Shown here in pieces: positions 24,475 to 34,579 of a DNA stretch of 64,000 bases. The notes below the pieces were generated by a model that ran no database searches, was not told where the DNA came from, and saw only the letters and a list, made by a program, of their open reading frames with translations. Source of the DNA: Spirochaetaceae bacterium (lineage in GTDB: Bacteria > Myxococcota_A > UBA9160 > UBA4427); the NCBI GenBank assembly GCA_020632655.1, contig JACKFD010000004.1, positions 186,001 through 250,000 of the forward strand, written 5' to 3'. Position 1 is the first letter of the stretch. The number at the start of each line of letters is the position of its first letter. The position numbers and the translations under genes are program-made.

Positions 24475-26223
24475 TTGGATCGAAACACCCTGCTCGCCTT
24501 CGCGCTCTCGATGATGGTCTTCGTGGCCTATCTCGCGTATTCGGGCGAGCAGCGCGCACGGATCGCCCTCGAGGCAGGAACGGAGGGGGCGTCGCGAACG
24601 GAGTCGGTCGCGGGGGAAGCGGATTCGCCTGGAGGCAGAGCACCGTCGGAGACCGCTGCGGAGGGAGCGGCCGCTCCGTCGGGGTCGGGCGGGTCCCCCG
24701 CGCGTATCGGTGGGGTCGCGGAGTCGGCAAGCGGTGAGACGGGCGACGTCGTGCCGGGGTGGCAGGAGCCGGCGCCGCAGACGTCGACGATCCGGAACGC
24801 CCGTGTGGTCGCGCGCATCTCGAATGGTCCGGCGCTGATCGAGGGCTGGTCGCTCGTCGACTACGTCGAGCGAAGGAGCGATGGGTCGGTACCGATCGAC
24901 CTCGTCGAGGCGGGGTTGCCCGTACTGCAGACGACGGTCGCCGGGGTCGTCGGGGCGGACTTCCTCGACACGCGCTTCGAGGTCGTGCGGGAGTCGGGTC
25001 GCGAGGTCGTGCAGCGCGCGGTGTCGTCGGCAGGGGTGCTGACGCGAACGATCCGACTCGATCAGGACGGCTACGGGTTCGATCTCGAGCTCGCCTTCGA
25101 GAGCCATCGGCGCGATCCGGTCGATGCGCGGTTCGAGGTGCTGTGGCCGGCGGGCGTCTCGCAGCGGAAGGACTTCAACGAGGTCTCGTTGCTCGCGTAC
25201 GGGGGCGAGGAAGGCGTCACGCGGGAGCTGGTCCAGGCCGTCGGTGGGGGCGGCTTCCTCGGCTTCGGAGGGAGCGAGGACGGGAAGCAGCGGGTCGCGG
25301 GGCGCTCGCGATGGGCCGGCTTCGACATCCGTTATTTCACGGGGGTCGTGATCGACGCGAGTGGGAGCGCGCGGCTCGACGTCGAGTTCGAGCCGCTCGT
25401 GCCGAAGGAGAGCGCGCGGGCGCGGGCGGCGCTGCCGTCGATGGCGATCGGCGCAGGGGGCGAGCTCGAGGATGCGCTGCGCGGGTACTTCGGCCCGAAG
25501 GATCCGTCGCTGCTGGAGGCGACGGGCTCGGGGCTCGAGCATACGGTCAACCGCGGCTGGAGCTGGCTCGAGCCGCTGACGCGCTTCTTCGAGATCGCGC
25601 TCGACTGGCTCTACGCGTTCATCCCGAACTACGGCATCGCGATCATCGTCCTGACTGTGCTCGTGCGCGTGTTCACGGCGCCGCTCATGGTCAAGCAGAT
25701 GCGCTCCGCGGAGCGCATGCGCGACGTGCAGCCGCGCGTGAAGGCGATCCAGGAGCGATACAAGGACGATCGGCAGAAGCAGTCCGAAGAGATGATGAAG
25801 CTCTATCGGGACGAGGGGGTGAATCCGCTCGCGGGCTGTCTGCCGTTGATGCTTCAGTTCCCGGTTCTGATCGGGCTCTTCTACTCGCTACGCAGCTCGA
25901 TCGGACTTCGTCAGGCGCCGTTCATGCTCTGGATCGACGATCTGTCGGAGCCGGAGCTGCTCTTCACGATCCCCGGGCTGGACTTCCCGTTCCGGGTGCT
26001 GCCTCTGATCATGGCGGCGAGCATGTACTTCCAGCAGAAGATGACGCCGAATACGGGCATGGATCCCGTGCAGGCGCGGATGATGCTGGTGATGATGCCC
26101 GCGATGATGCTCCTGATCTCCTACACATTTCCCTCCGGACTCGTGCTCTACTGGACCGTGAGCAATCTGCTCGGCATCGCGCACCAGTACTGGATCCGGA
26201 GACAACGTCAGCCGGCCGGCTGA
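24475..26223 (+). CDS. yidC: Membrane protein insertase YidC
   Basis: 582 aa from a TTG at 24475, chosen because YidC proteins begin (M)DRNTLLAFALS and a GAGGCGAG ribosome site precedes it. After the first membrane helix comes a ~60-residue low-complexity linker and then a periplasmic domain of Gram-negative size (residues about 110-350). The conserved C-terminal insertase core has 'NYGIAIIVLTVLVR', 'LYRDEGVNPLAGCLPLMLQ' and 'YWTVSNLLGIAHQY'. It inserts and folds inner-membrane proteins such as subunit c, alone or with SecYEG. Confidence 0.96.
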   Translation: MDRNTLLAFALSMMVFVAYLAYSGEQRARIALEAGTEGASRTESVAGEADSPGGRAPSETAAEGAAAPSGSGGSPARIGGVAESASGETGDVVPGWQEPAPQTSTIRNARVVARISNGPALIEGWSLVDYVERRSDGSVPIDLVEAGLPVLQTTVAGVVGADFLDTRFEVVRESGREVVQRAVSSAGVLTRTIRLDQDGYGFDLELAFESHRRDPVDARFEVLWPAGVSQRKDFNEVSLLAYGGEEGVTRELVQAVGGGGFLGFGGSEDGKQRVAGRSRWAGFDIRYFTGVVIDASGSARLDVEFEPLVPKESARARAALPSMAIGAGGELEDALRGYFGPKDPSLLEATGSGLEHTVNRGWSWLEPLTRFFEIALDWLYAFIPNYGIAIIVLTVLVRVFTAPLMVKQMRSAERMRDVQPRVKAIQERYKDDRQKQSEEMMKLYRDEGVNPLAGCLPLMLQFPVLIGLFYSLRSSIGLRQAPFMLWIDDLSEPELLFTIPGLDFPFRVLPLIMAASMYFQQKMTPNTGMDPVQARMMLVMMPAMMLLISYTFPSGLVLYWTVSNLLGIAHQYWIRRQRQPAG

Positions 26224-26266
26224 GCGCCCGTTCGCGGCGAGATAGAGAAAGAAAGAGAGACGACGC

Positions 26267-27271
26267 ATGTACGACGCTCGACGAGAGCCCAACGAGTTCG
26301 TGGCGGACAGCCTGGACGAGGCGAAGGCCAAGGCGGCCACGTTCTTCGGGACGGAGGAGTCGGAGCTCAGGATCGTGGTTCCGCCCTCCGGGGAAATCTT
26401 CGGGGCGGCGGGCCGCACCGTGATCGTGGCTGTCCCCAAGGGGGTCAAGCCTGCTTCTGCGCGGCGTGGGGGTGAAGAGCGGGAGTCCCGAGGGGATGAT
26501 CGCGGCGAAGAGCGAGAGCGGGGCGGCCGAGGTGGCCGGCGTGGCCGCGGCGAGCGGGCGGAGCGAGGCGATCGGGGTGACCGAGGCGATCGGGACCGCG
26601 ATCGCGGTGGCGACCGAGGGGATCGGGATCGCGGTGGTGACCGGGGTGAGCGCAGCGAGGGTCGATCCCGGCGGGGCAGAGGTGATCGAGACGCGGACCG
26701 AGGGGAGCGCCCCGCTCCGCGTGAGATGGACCGACTGGGCGACGAGACGCCGCGCGCCGTGGCCGACTCGAAGGGTCGCGCCCAGGGCAAGATCGGCCCG
26801 ATCGGCGAGTTCCTGCTGGGCGCGGTCGAGCGTATGAAGCTCGGCTCGTTCGAGATCTCGGAGGCGTCCGAGGGCGACTTCCTGATCTATCAGCTTCGAG
26901 GTCCCGCCGCGGAGGCTCTCCAGCGTGGTGATGGCCGCGCGACGGATGCGCTTCAGCTCGTGGCGAACCAGGTCTCGATGCGGCAGAGCGAGGATGCCCC
27001 GCGGATCGTGGTCGACGTCGAGGGGGGTGGAGATGAGCGGGAGCAGACGCTGAGCCGGCTCGCGGAGCGGGCGGTCAAGCGGGCTCGCGAGACGGGGCGG
27101 TCGATCGCACTGGATCCGATGAACGGTCGCGATCGTCGAGCGATCCACATGGCCGTGCGGGAGGCGGATGGGGTCGCGACGATGAGCATCGGCGAAGGTC
27201 GATATCGACAGGTACTCGTCGTTCCGGAGGGTGCGCCGGAGTACGAGGAGGCGCTCGAGCAGTCCTCCTGA
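26267..27271 (+). CDS. jag: Jag/KhpB RNA-binding protein with long RGD/RGG linker
   Basis: 334 aa. Jag-N domain at residues 1-65, a disordered linker of Arg/Gly/Asp/Glu at about 68-155, KH domain at about 175-245 and R3H domain at about 250-325 with 'RRAIHMAV' (RxxxH) and 'GEGRYRQVLVVP'. KhpB binds RNA, usually with KhpA. The linker is far longer than in most Jag proteins and is built of RGD/RGGD/RDRG-like repeats in near-repetitive DNA (about 26470-26730). Position after yidC is canonical. The ribosome site 'GAAAGAGAGACG' precedes ATG 26267. Confidence 0.93.
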   Translation: MYDARREPNEFVADSLDEAKAKAATFFGTEESELRIVVPPSGEIFGAAGRTVIVAVPKGVKPASARRGGEERESRGDDRGEERERGGRGGRRGRGERAERGDRGDRGDRDRDRGGDRGDRDRGGDRGERSEGRSRRGRGDRDADRGERPAPREMDRLGDETPRAVADSKGRAQGKIGPIGEFLLGAVERMKLGSFEISEASEGDFLIYQLRGPAAEALQRGDGRATDALQLVANQVSMRQSEDAPRIVVDVEGGGDEREQTLSRLAERAVKRARETGRSIALDPMNGRDRRAIHMAVREADGVATMSIGEGRYRQVLVVPEGAPEYEEALEQSS

Positions 27272-27327
27272 TGCGAGGTGGGTCGCGGGCGGCGAGCGGG
27301 TGCATCGTCGTCCGACCCGACTTCGGG

Positions 27328-27343
27328 TGTTCCACGGGGAACG
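27328..27343. promoter_or_regulatory. parS: parS-like centromere site 1
   Basis: TGTTCCACGGGGAACG matches the bacterial parS consensus (TGTTNCACGTGNAACA) except for the central T and the last A. It lies between jag and rsmG, about 0.9 kb before parA, where chromosomal parS sites are commonly found. A second copy starts 70 bp downstream with the same centre, which supports function. Confidence 0.8.
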
Positions 27344-27397
27344 TCCGGGTCCTCCCTGAGCGGACCCCAGTCGACCGAGACCCATCACAGACTGGAA

Positions 27398-27413
27398 CGT
27401 TCCACGGGGAACG
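27398..27413. promoter_or_regulatory. parS: parS-like centromere site 2
   Basis: CGTTCCACGGGGAACG shares 15 of 16 bases with site 1, including the unusual CACGGG centre in place of CACGTG. It ends 9 nt before the rsmG ATG, so ParB binding could also affect rsmG transcription. The identical departure from consensus in both copies suggests the local ParB prefers this form. Confidence 0.75.
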
Positions 27414-27422
27414 GAGCCCAAC

Positions 27423-28088
27423 ATGAAAGACGGCGAATCTCGCGGTGACGACGAGATCGCCGTCTTTCGCGTTCTAGACGACGGACTTCGTCAGCTTCCC
27501 GCGGCGACGACGCCCTTGCAGTCCGAGCAGCTCACCGATCTGGTGATGCTCCTGCATGCCTGGGCGGAGCGGATCAACCTGACCGCCCATCGAACGCCGA
27601 CACGCATCGCCGAGCGACTCGTCCTCGACGCCGCTGCCCTCGGCGCCGCCGTCCCAGAGCTCCGAACCGCCGGGACCCTCGTCGACCTGGGCAGCGGAGC
27701 CGGGTTCCCCGGCCTGCCGCTGGCCATCCTCCATCCCCACCTCGAGGTCCGACTGATCGAGTCGCGACAGAAGCGACACCACTTCCAGCGCGAGGTGCGT
27801 CGTCGACTGGCGCTCTCGAACGTCCTTCCGAACCTCGGGCGATCCGACCGCGTCGAGATCTTCCCATCCGACCTCGTGGTGGCCCAGGCCATGACGCAGC
27901 CGGAAGAAGCCCTCCGGCTCATGCTTCCCTGGACACGCGAAGGCGGCCTCATGATCCTGCCGGCCTCGGAGGGCGCGGAGATCCCCGACTGGCCGGATCA
28001 CGACCTCCCGATCGAGCCGCGCGAGTATCGCGTCCCAGGATCCGGAATCCGCCGGCGCCTCTGGCTCGTCCGTCGCCCCGCCGAGTAG
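27423..28088 (+). CDS. rsmG: 16S rRNA (guanine-N7) methyltransferase RsmG (GidB)
   Basis: 221 aa. The SAM-binding motif I 'LVDLGSGAGFPGLPLAI' is at about residues 85-101, preceded by 'WAERINLTAHRTP' that marks the family. It methylates G527 of 16S rRNA. In most bacteria mnmE and/or mnmG lie between jag and rsmG; here they are absent and replaced by ~150 nt with two parS-like sites. A 162-nt gap precedes parA. Confidence 0.93.
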   Translation: MKDGESRGDDEIAVFRVLDDGLRQLPAATTPLQSEQLTDLVMLLHAWAERINLTAHRTPTRIAERLVLDAAALGAAVPELRTAGTLVDLGSGAGFPGLPLAILHPHLEVRLIESRQKRHHFQREVRRRLALSNVLPNLGRSDRVEIFPSDLVVAQAMTQPEEALRLMLPWTREGGLMILPASEGAEIPDWPDHDLPIEPREYRVPGSGIRRRLWLVRRPAE

Positions 28089-28250
28089 GCCCGAAAGCGA
28101 GCCCCGGCTTCCTCCCCTGTCGCGGAGGAACCCAGCTGTGTTAAGAAACGCGTCGGCGCCAGCCCGCTGGCACCGACGAAGCAGCCGCGCTCCAGGGGGG
28201 CGACGCGGCCGCCTCCTCCGCCCGTTGCTCCCCGATCGGGATCGCTGCTC

Positions 28251-29108
28251 ATGGCCTCGACACCCTTCGTGCTGGCCGTCGTCAACCAGAAGGGTGGCGT
28301 CGGGAAGACCACGTCGGCCGTGAACCTCGCGGCCTGCCTGGCCGCCTCCGAGCGACCGACCCTCCTGATCGACATGGACCCCCAGGCCAACGCGAGCAGC
28401 GCCTACGGCATCACCCGTGCCGAGCGCCAGGTATACGACGCGCTGATCGACGAGGTCCCCCTCACGCACTGCGCGTACGAGACGGAGCTCGAGACGCTGC
28501 ACGTCGTGCCCGCCGGACGAGATCTGGTCGGCGCCGAGATCGAGCTCGTCACGATCGAGGAGCGCGAGTTCCGACTCGACCGAGCCATTCGCGCGATGGG
28601 CGACGCCTACGAGCTGGTGCTGATCGACTGTCCGCCGTCCCTCGGCCTGCTCACGCTCAATGCCCTCACCGCCGCGGACGCCGTGCTGATCCCGCTCCAA
28701 TGCGAGTACTACGCGCTCGAAGGCCTCGCGAGCCTGGTCGAGACCGTCGACCTCGTACGCTCCCAGCTCAACCCGCGACTCGAGATCCAGGGCATCGTCC
28801 TGACCATGGCGGACCAGCGCAACAACCTCGCGCGCCAGGTCGAGGCCGAGGTGCGCAGCCATTTCGGCGACAAGGTCTACCGAACCCGGATCCCACGAAA
28901 CGTCCGGCTCTCCGAGGCGCCCAGCCATGGCCAGCCGATCCTGCTCTACGACATCCACTCGAAGGGTGCAGTCGCCTACGTGAAGCTGGCCGACGAGCTC
29001 CTCGCACAGCTCGCCCTGACCGCGCCGCCACGCAAGCCGCCCGTGCTGCCGGTCGGCCAGCCGAGTCCGCAACCCTCGACCGGAGGAGTTCATGAGTCAA
29101 CGACGTAG
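28251..29108 (+). CDS. parA: ParA chromosome-partitioning ATPase
   Basis: 285 aa. The deviant Walker A 'KGGVGKT' is at residues 14-20, Walker A' is 'LIDMDPQAN' and Walker B is 'LIDCPPSLG'. It is the Soj/ParA type without an N-terminal HTH, so it acts in segregation by binding nucleoid DNA with ATP. The gene overlaps parB by 17 nt. The 162-nt gap before it has no obvious strong promoter. Confidence 0.96.
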   Translation: MASTPFVLAVVNQKGGVGKTTSAVNLAACLAASERPTLLIDMDPQANASSAYGITRAERQVYDALIDEVPLTHCAYETELETLHVVPAGRDLVGAEIELVTIEEREFRLDRAIRAMGDAYELVLIDCPPSLGLLTLNALTAADAVLIPLQCEYYALEGLASLVETVDLVRSQLNPRLEIQGIVLTMADQRNNLARQVEAEVRSHFGDKVYRTRIPRNVRLSEAPSHGQPILLYDIHSKGAVAYVKLADELLAQLALTAPPRKPPVLPVGQPSPQPSTGGVHESTT

Positions 29109-30075
29109 TGCGCTCGGCCGCGGCCTTGGCGCCCTGATCTCGACCCCGACCCAACGAGCCGAACGTCGTCCCGCGGATGCCGCGAACGACCCGGGCCCGC
29201 CGACCCATCCGACCGACGGTCCGACACAATCGAGTGTCACTCCCACGGCGAGTCCGGCGCCGCGGGGCCCGCAGCAGCTCGAGATCGCGCGGATCGATCC
29301 GAATCCGGATCAGCCCCGCCGCGAGTTCGATCCCCAGGCCCTCGACCAGCTCGCGCGGTCGATCGCACAGCACGGCGTGCTCCAGCCCGTCGTCGTGCGG
29401 CAGGCCGGCACCCGCTACGAGCTCGTCATGGGCGAGCGCCGCTACCGCGCGAGCCAGCTCGCCGGTCGCGCCACGATCCCCGCGGTCGTGCTCGACGTCG
29501 ATCCCGCCGACCGCCTCGAGCTCGCGATCGTCGAGAACGTCCAACGCCAGGACCTGAATCCGATCGAGCTGGCCCACGCCTACCAGGCGCTCGCCGATGC
29601 GGGGCATACCCAGGAGGAGATCGGGCGGAAGGTCGCGATGGACCGGTCGTCCATCGCCAACCACATCCGTCTCCTCGACCTCGGACGGAGCATCCAGGCC
29701 GACGTCGAGGCAGGGCGCATCAGCATGGGCCACGCGAAGGCCCTGCTGCAGCTCGATGAGCCGGCGGCCCGCGAGGCGCTCCGGGATCGCATCCTCAAGG
29801 AAGGCCTCTCCGTGCGCGCCACGGAGAAGGCGGCGCGCGAGCAGGCCGGGGGCGGCAAGGGCCGGGCGTCCAGCGCGGGCGATGGCCGCGCCGCCGCGCC
29901 GGCCCTCGACCCGGATACCCGGGCCTTCCTCGAGCGCATCGAGCGCCATCTGCAGACGCGGGTGAAGCTGCATCCCGGATCGGGCGGCGCCGGCCGCCTC
30001 GAGATCAGCTACTTCAACCTCGAGGACCTGGAACGCCTCGGGGACCTGCTGATGGGAGGCGACACCCTGCCGTGA
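29092..30075 (+). CDS. parB: ParB CTP-dependent partition protein
   Basis: 327 aa. The start 'RRSALGRGLGALI' is the ParA-stimulating N-terminus. The CTP-binding motif 'GERRYRAS' and the motif 'ENVQRQDLNPIELA' are present, with the HTH 'TQEEIGRKVAMDRSSIANHIRLL' and a C-terminal dimerisation domain. It loads at parS and spreads as a clamp. Two candidate parS sites are 1.7 kb upstream. Its TGA overlaps the GTG of the bactofilin gene, coupling the two. Confidence 0.96.
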   Translation: MSQRRSALGRGLGALISTPTQRAERRPADAANDPGPPTHPTDGPTQSSVTPTASPAPRGPQQLEIARIDPNPDQPRREFDPQALDQLARSIAQHGVLQPVVVRQAGTRYELVMGERRYRASQLAGRATIPAVVLDVDPADRLELAIVENVQRQDLNPIELAHAYQALADAGHTQEEIGRKVAMDRSSIANHIRLLDLGRSIQADVEAGRISMGHAKALLQLDEPAAREALRDRILKEGLSVRATEKAAREQAGGGKGRASSAGDGRAAAPALDPDTRAFLERIERHLQTRVKLHPGSGGAGRLEISYFNLEDLERLGDLLMGGDTLP

Positions 30076-30521
30076 CGCTCCACGATCCCTTCTACGACGA
30101 CGCCCACGCGCATCCGGACGAGAACGCCGCAGGTGGAGGCGGCTCGGCGCCCGAGCAGGAGTTCGGTGCGGCGATCGTCCGGCCCGCCACGGGCGGGTCC
30201 GACGCCCTCGTGCCGGCCGGTGGGGTCTTCGAGGGTCAGGTCGCGGTCGTTGCGGAGACCCGCGTCGAGGGCGTGGTGCGCGGCAGCCTGCGCGGGCCGG
30301 GCTCGCTGATCCTGGGAGAGGATGCCCACGTCGAGGGTCTGATCGACTGCGAGGGGCTCGCGAGTCGCGGACGCATCATGGGCCCCGTCAGCGTCCGTCG
30401 CCGCGTCCATCTCGCCGGCACCGCCCGCCTCGAGGGCGACGTCGAAGCGCCGGCCGTACGCATCGAAGACGAGGCGGTCTGGATCGGTCGAGCACGGATC
30501 GGCCGACCCCCGAAGCCCTAG
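30072..30521 (+). CDS. Bactofilin-family cytoskeletal protein
   Basis: 149 aa, GTG start overlapping the parB stop (GTGA). The region 45-140 has the regular G-x-hydrophobic beta-helix repeats of bactofilins ('GGVFEGQVAV', 'VEGVVRGSL', 'AHVEGLIDC', 'GRIMGPVSV', 'ARLEGDVEA'). The Gly-rich N-terminal 45 residues are probably disordered. Bactofilins form membrane-associated filaments. In Myxococcus xanthus bactofilins hold the ParABS system at the poles, so being coupled to parB fits a role in chromosome positioning (inference). Confidence 0.8.
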   Translation: MTLHDPFYDDAHAHPDENAAGGGGSAPEQEFGAAIVRPATGGSDALVPAGGVFEGQVAVVAETRVEGVVRGSLRGPGSLILGEDAHVEGLIDCEGLASRGRIMGPVSVRRRVHLAGTARLEGDVEAPAVRIEDEAVWIGRARIGRPPKP

Positions 30522-31117
30522 CCGGAATCCGCCCGCTCGCGTCCCGCGCCGTCCCGCCGGCCAGGTGTCGGCCGATCGACCGCCCCGACGCGCTCAGCCT
30601 CGATCGATTCCACCGACTCGCGTACGAGCCGCCACGCAGCGGTTGAATCGCGCCGCGCCGGATGCAAGACTTGGCGCCGCTCGAGCCCACCCCATCCCTC
30701 CGCCTCGGAGCGCGGGGCGCGGCCCGGGCCCGTGCCGTCCAGTCAACAAATCGTTGCGTCCCGCTCCGAGACCGGGTCTTTCGTGCTACCCGATCCGGGT
30801 CGAAGCAGGCGCTCGACCGGTCCGGTCACGCGCCGTGTCCTCCCGAAGAGATCCCTCGATCCGAACGCGGGCATCCGATGCGATCCCGCCCGGCAGCTGA
30901 GCGGACGGGTCACGACGCGCGAGCGCGACGTGGGGTCGTGACGGGTCGATTGCGATCGACCCGATGCGATGGGCGGCGCGCAACGACCGGGCGAACGCCG
31001 AGCCGGATCGACCGACGACGTCAGGCGGGAATCGAAACGGGGCAGGTTCGGCGCGGACCCGCCTGGAGCAAGGACCTCGTGCGAGAGAGAAACCAATCCG
31101 GCCTCGCGGCCACGACG
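30522..31117. other. Gap before the F1 operon: structured leader, no gene
   Basis: No protein-like frame is convincing in this 596-nt stretch. A possible promoter TTGAAT-N17-AAGACT is at 30643-30671. Closer to atpF' are a CACGAC/GTCGTG repeat (30911-30916 and 30935-30940) and a 9-bp perfect hairpin at 30942-30963. Together they suggest a long structured 5' leader. Confidence 0.4.
30942..30963 (+). repeat. 9-bp perfect hairpin in the ATP synthase leader
   Basis: CGGGTCGAT (30942-30950), loop TGCG, ATCGACCCG (30955-30963). It lies 155 nt before the atpF' start. No U-tract follows, so a regulatory or stabilising role is more likely than termination. Confidence 0.45.
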
Positions 31118-31666
31118 ATGCGATCGCGAAGCCTGGCGGCCGCCTCGCTGATCGCCGCCGCTGCGCTCGTCGCGCAGCCGACGCAAGCCTCCGAGAACCT
31201 CGTCCTCATCCCCGATGCGAATCTCTTCGGCCTCTTCGGTCTCGGTGAGGGTCTCGGCGCCCTTTGGATCATGCTGATCGGCTTCGTCGTGCTGATCTTC
31301 CCGCTCAACCAGCTCATCTTCAAACCGATCTTCGCTGCCCTCGACGCGCGCGCGGCGCGTATCCAGGGCGCCCGCGAACGATCCGCGCAGCTCGAGCGCG
31401 ACGCCGACGCCGTACTCGATCGCTACGAGACGGCGATCCGCGAGGCCCGCTCCGAGAGCGAGGCGGCGAGGCAGCATCAGCTCGGTCGCGCGCGCGAAGA
31501 GCAGATCGCGCTGACGACGCAGGCACGCAGCGAGGCGGAACGCGAGATCGAGCGCGCGCGCAACGATCTCGGCCGATCCCTCGAAGACGCCCGCGCGACG
31601 CTGCGCGCGAGCGCAGAAGACCTCGCGCGTGCGGCGGCGGAGCGGGTGCTCGGGAGGGCGCTGTGA
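31118..31666 (+). CDS. atpF': F0F1 ATP synthase subunit b'
   Basis: 182 aa from ATG 31118. A signal-like N-terminus ('SLAAASLIAAAALVAQPTQAS') is followed by a single membrane helix ('LWIMLIGFVVLIFPLNQLIF') and a long charged coiled coil to the end. This is the first of two b-type stator genes, so the peripheral stalk is a b/b' heterodimer as in many deltaproteobacteria, photosynthetic bacteria and chloroplasts. Its stop overlaps the GTG of atpF by 4 nt. Confidence 0.88.
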   Translation: MRSRSLAAASLIAAAALVAQPTQASENLVLIPDANLFGLFGLGEGLGALWIMLIGFVVLIFPLNQLIFKPIFAALDARAARIQGARERSAQLERDADAVLDRYETAIREARSESEAARQHQLGRAREEQIALTTQARSEAEREIERARNDLGRSLEDARATLRASAEDLARAAAERVLGRAL

Positions 31667-32304
31667 ACTCTTCCCCTCGACGGATCCCCGACCGCGCTCG
31701 CCTCGTCGTGCGATCGACGTACGTGCTGCTCGTCCAGCCGCTCCTCGCGCTGGTCGCGACGACGGCCTTCGCGGCCGGCGGCGGTGAAGGACACGACGCG
31801 ACGATGGAGACGATCTGGCAGGCCGTGAACCTCGCGCTCGTGCTAGGCGTGATCGTCTACTTCGGGCGCAAGCCGATCGCGGACTTCTTCGCCACGCGCC
31901 GCACTGCGATCCAGACCGACCTCGGTCAGGCGGCCGAGCTCCTCGCCAAGGCCGAGCAGCGGAACGCCGAGCTCCAGCGCCGCCTCGTCGACCTCTCCTC
32001 CGAGGTCGAGGACATCCGCGAGGCCGCCACCCGCCGTGCGGAGCAGGAGGCCGAGCGCATCCTCTCCGACGCCCGTGCGGCGGCCGAGCGCATCCGCCGC
32101 GATGCCCAGGCCGCGGTCGACCAGGAGCTGCGACGCGCGCAGAAGAAGCTGCGCGAGGAGGCGGCGGATCTGGCGGTCGAGCTCGCGGCCAGCAAGCTGC
32201 GCGAGCAGGTCGGCTCGAGCGATCGCGAGCGACTGATCGACGAGTTCATCACCCACGTCGAGCCGTCCGCGGGCGGCCCCGTCGCCGGAGGTGCGAACCG
32301 ATGA
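31663..32304 (+). CDS. atpF: F0F1 ATP synthase subunit b
   Basis: 213 aa from GTG 31663. After a hydrophobic N-terminus with an Ala-x-Ala-like end comes a membrane segment ('WQAVNLALVLGVIVYFGRKPI') and a ~140-residue coiled coil rich in Ala/Glu/Arg. 'FFATRRTAIQTDL' right after the membrane helix is a b-subunit hallmark. It overlaps both neighbours by 4 nt (GTGA, ATGA), so b', b and delta are translationally linked. Confidence 0.92.
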   Translation: MNSSPRRIPDRARLVVRSTYVLLVQPLLALVATTAFAAGGGEGHDATMETIWQAVNLALVLGVIVYFGRKPIADFFATRRTAIQTDLGQAAELLAKAEQRNAELQRRLVDLSSEVEDIREAATRRAEQEAERILSDARAAAERIRRDAQAAVDQELRRAQKKLREEAADLAVELAASKLREQVGSSDRERLIDEFITHVEPSAGGPVAGGANR

Positions 32305-32843
32305 GGGGTGGAACGGCAGCCCATCGTTATGCGAAGGCCCTCTTCGGCCTCGCCCAGGACGACCGCCGGCATCGCGAGGTCCGCACGGAGCTCGAAGGCC
32401 TGCACTCGCTCTTCACGGAGAGCCGCGAGCTGCGGGACGCGCTGCTCACGCCGCTGCATCCGGCGAGCGAGCGCAAGGCGGCACTGCGCGAGATCGCGAC
32501 CCGCGCCGGCGTCAGCCCGCTGGTCCGCAACTTCGTCTCCTACCTGATCGACCAGCGACGCCTCATCGACTTCAGCGCGATCGTCGAGGCCTACCGCGAG
32601 CTGGCGGATGACGCCGAGGGCCTCGTGACGGCGCGCGTCGTGACGGCGAGCCCGCTCGACGAGCGCCGCCAGGACCGGCTGCGCCGGGCGCTCAGCGCGC
32701 GCACGGGGCAGGAGGTCCGGCTCCAGATCGAGATCGACGAGAGCCTGATCGGCGGGGCGATCGCACAGATCGGCGATCTCGTCTTCGACGGCAGCCTGCG
32801 CACGCAGCTCGGGCAGCTGCGGTCGACGCTGACGCGCGACTGA
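32301..32843 (+). CDS. atpH: F0F1 ATP synthase subunit delta
   Basis: 180 aa. The N-terminal helical domain starts 'AHRYAKALFGLAQDD' (typical ...A.RYA.ALf..A), and the C-terminal 'DESLIGGAIAQIGDLVFDGSL' is the family signature. It caps the F1 hexamer and joins it to the b/b' stalk. A 182-nt GC-rich gap separates it from atpA. Confidence 0.95.
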   Translation: MRGGTAAHRYAKALFGLAQDDRRHREVRTELEGLHSLFTESRELRDALLTPLHPASERKAALREIATRAGVSPLVRNFVSYLIDQRRLIDFSAIVEAYRELADDAEGLVTARVVTASPLDERRQDRLRRALSARTGQEVRLQIEIDESLIGGAIAQIGDLVFDGSLRTQLGQLRSTLTRD

Positions 32844-33025
32844 GCCCGGGCGCGAGCCCGCGAGCGGCGGTCCGGAAGGGGCGCACGGCTCGCCGGGGCG
32901 GGATCGAAGCGGTCGGGCGCGAGGGCGACCCGGCGATGGAACGAAGCGAACGAGACCGCGGCTCTGGACCGCGGACGAACACGACGAACGAATCCGCGAA
33001 GAGCGCGACGAAGGGATCCTGAGCG

Positions 33026-34576
<1,551 letters not shown>

Positions 34577-34579
34577 CCC

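Noticed and set aside
26470..26730. Repetitive DNA that could look like a CRISPR array or satellite
   Set aside because: Repeats are short, codon-phased and encode the Arg/Gly/Asp linker of Jag; there are no spacers.
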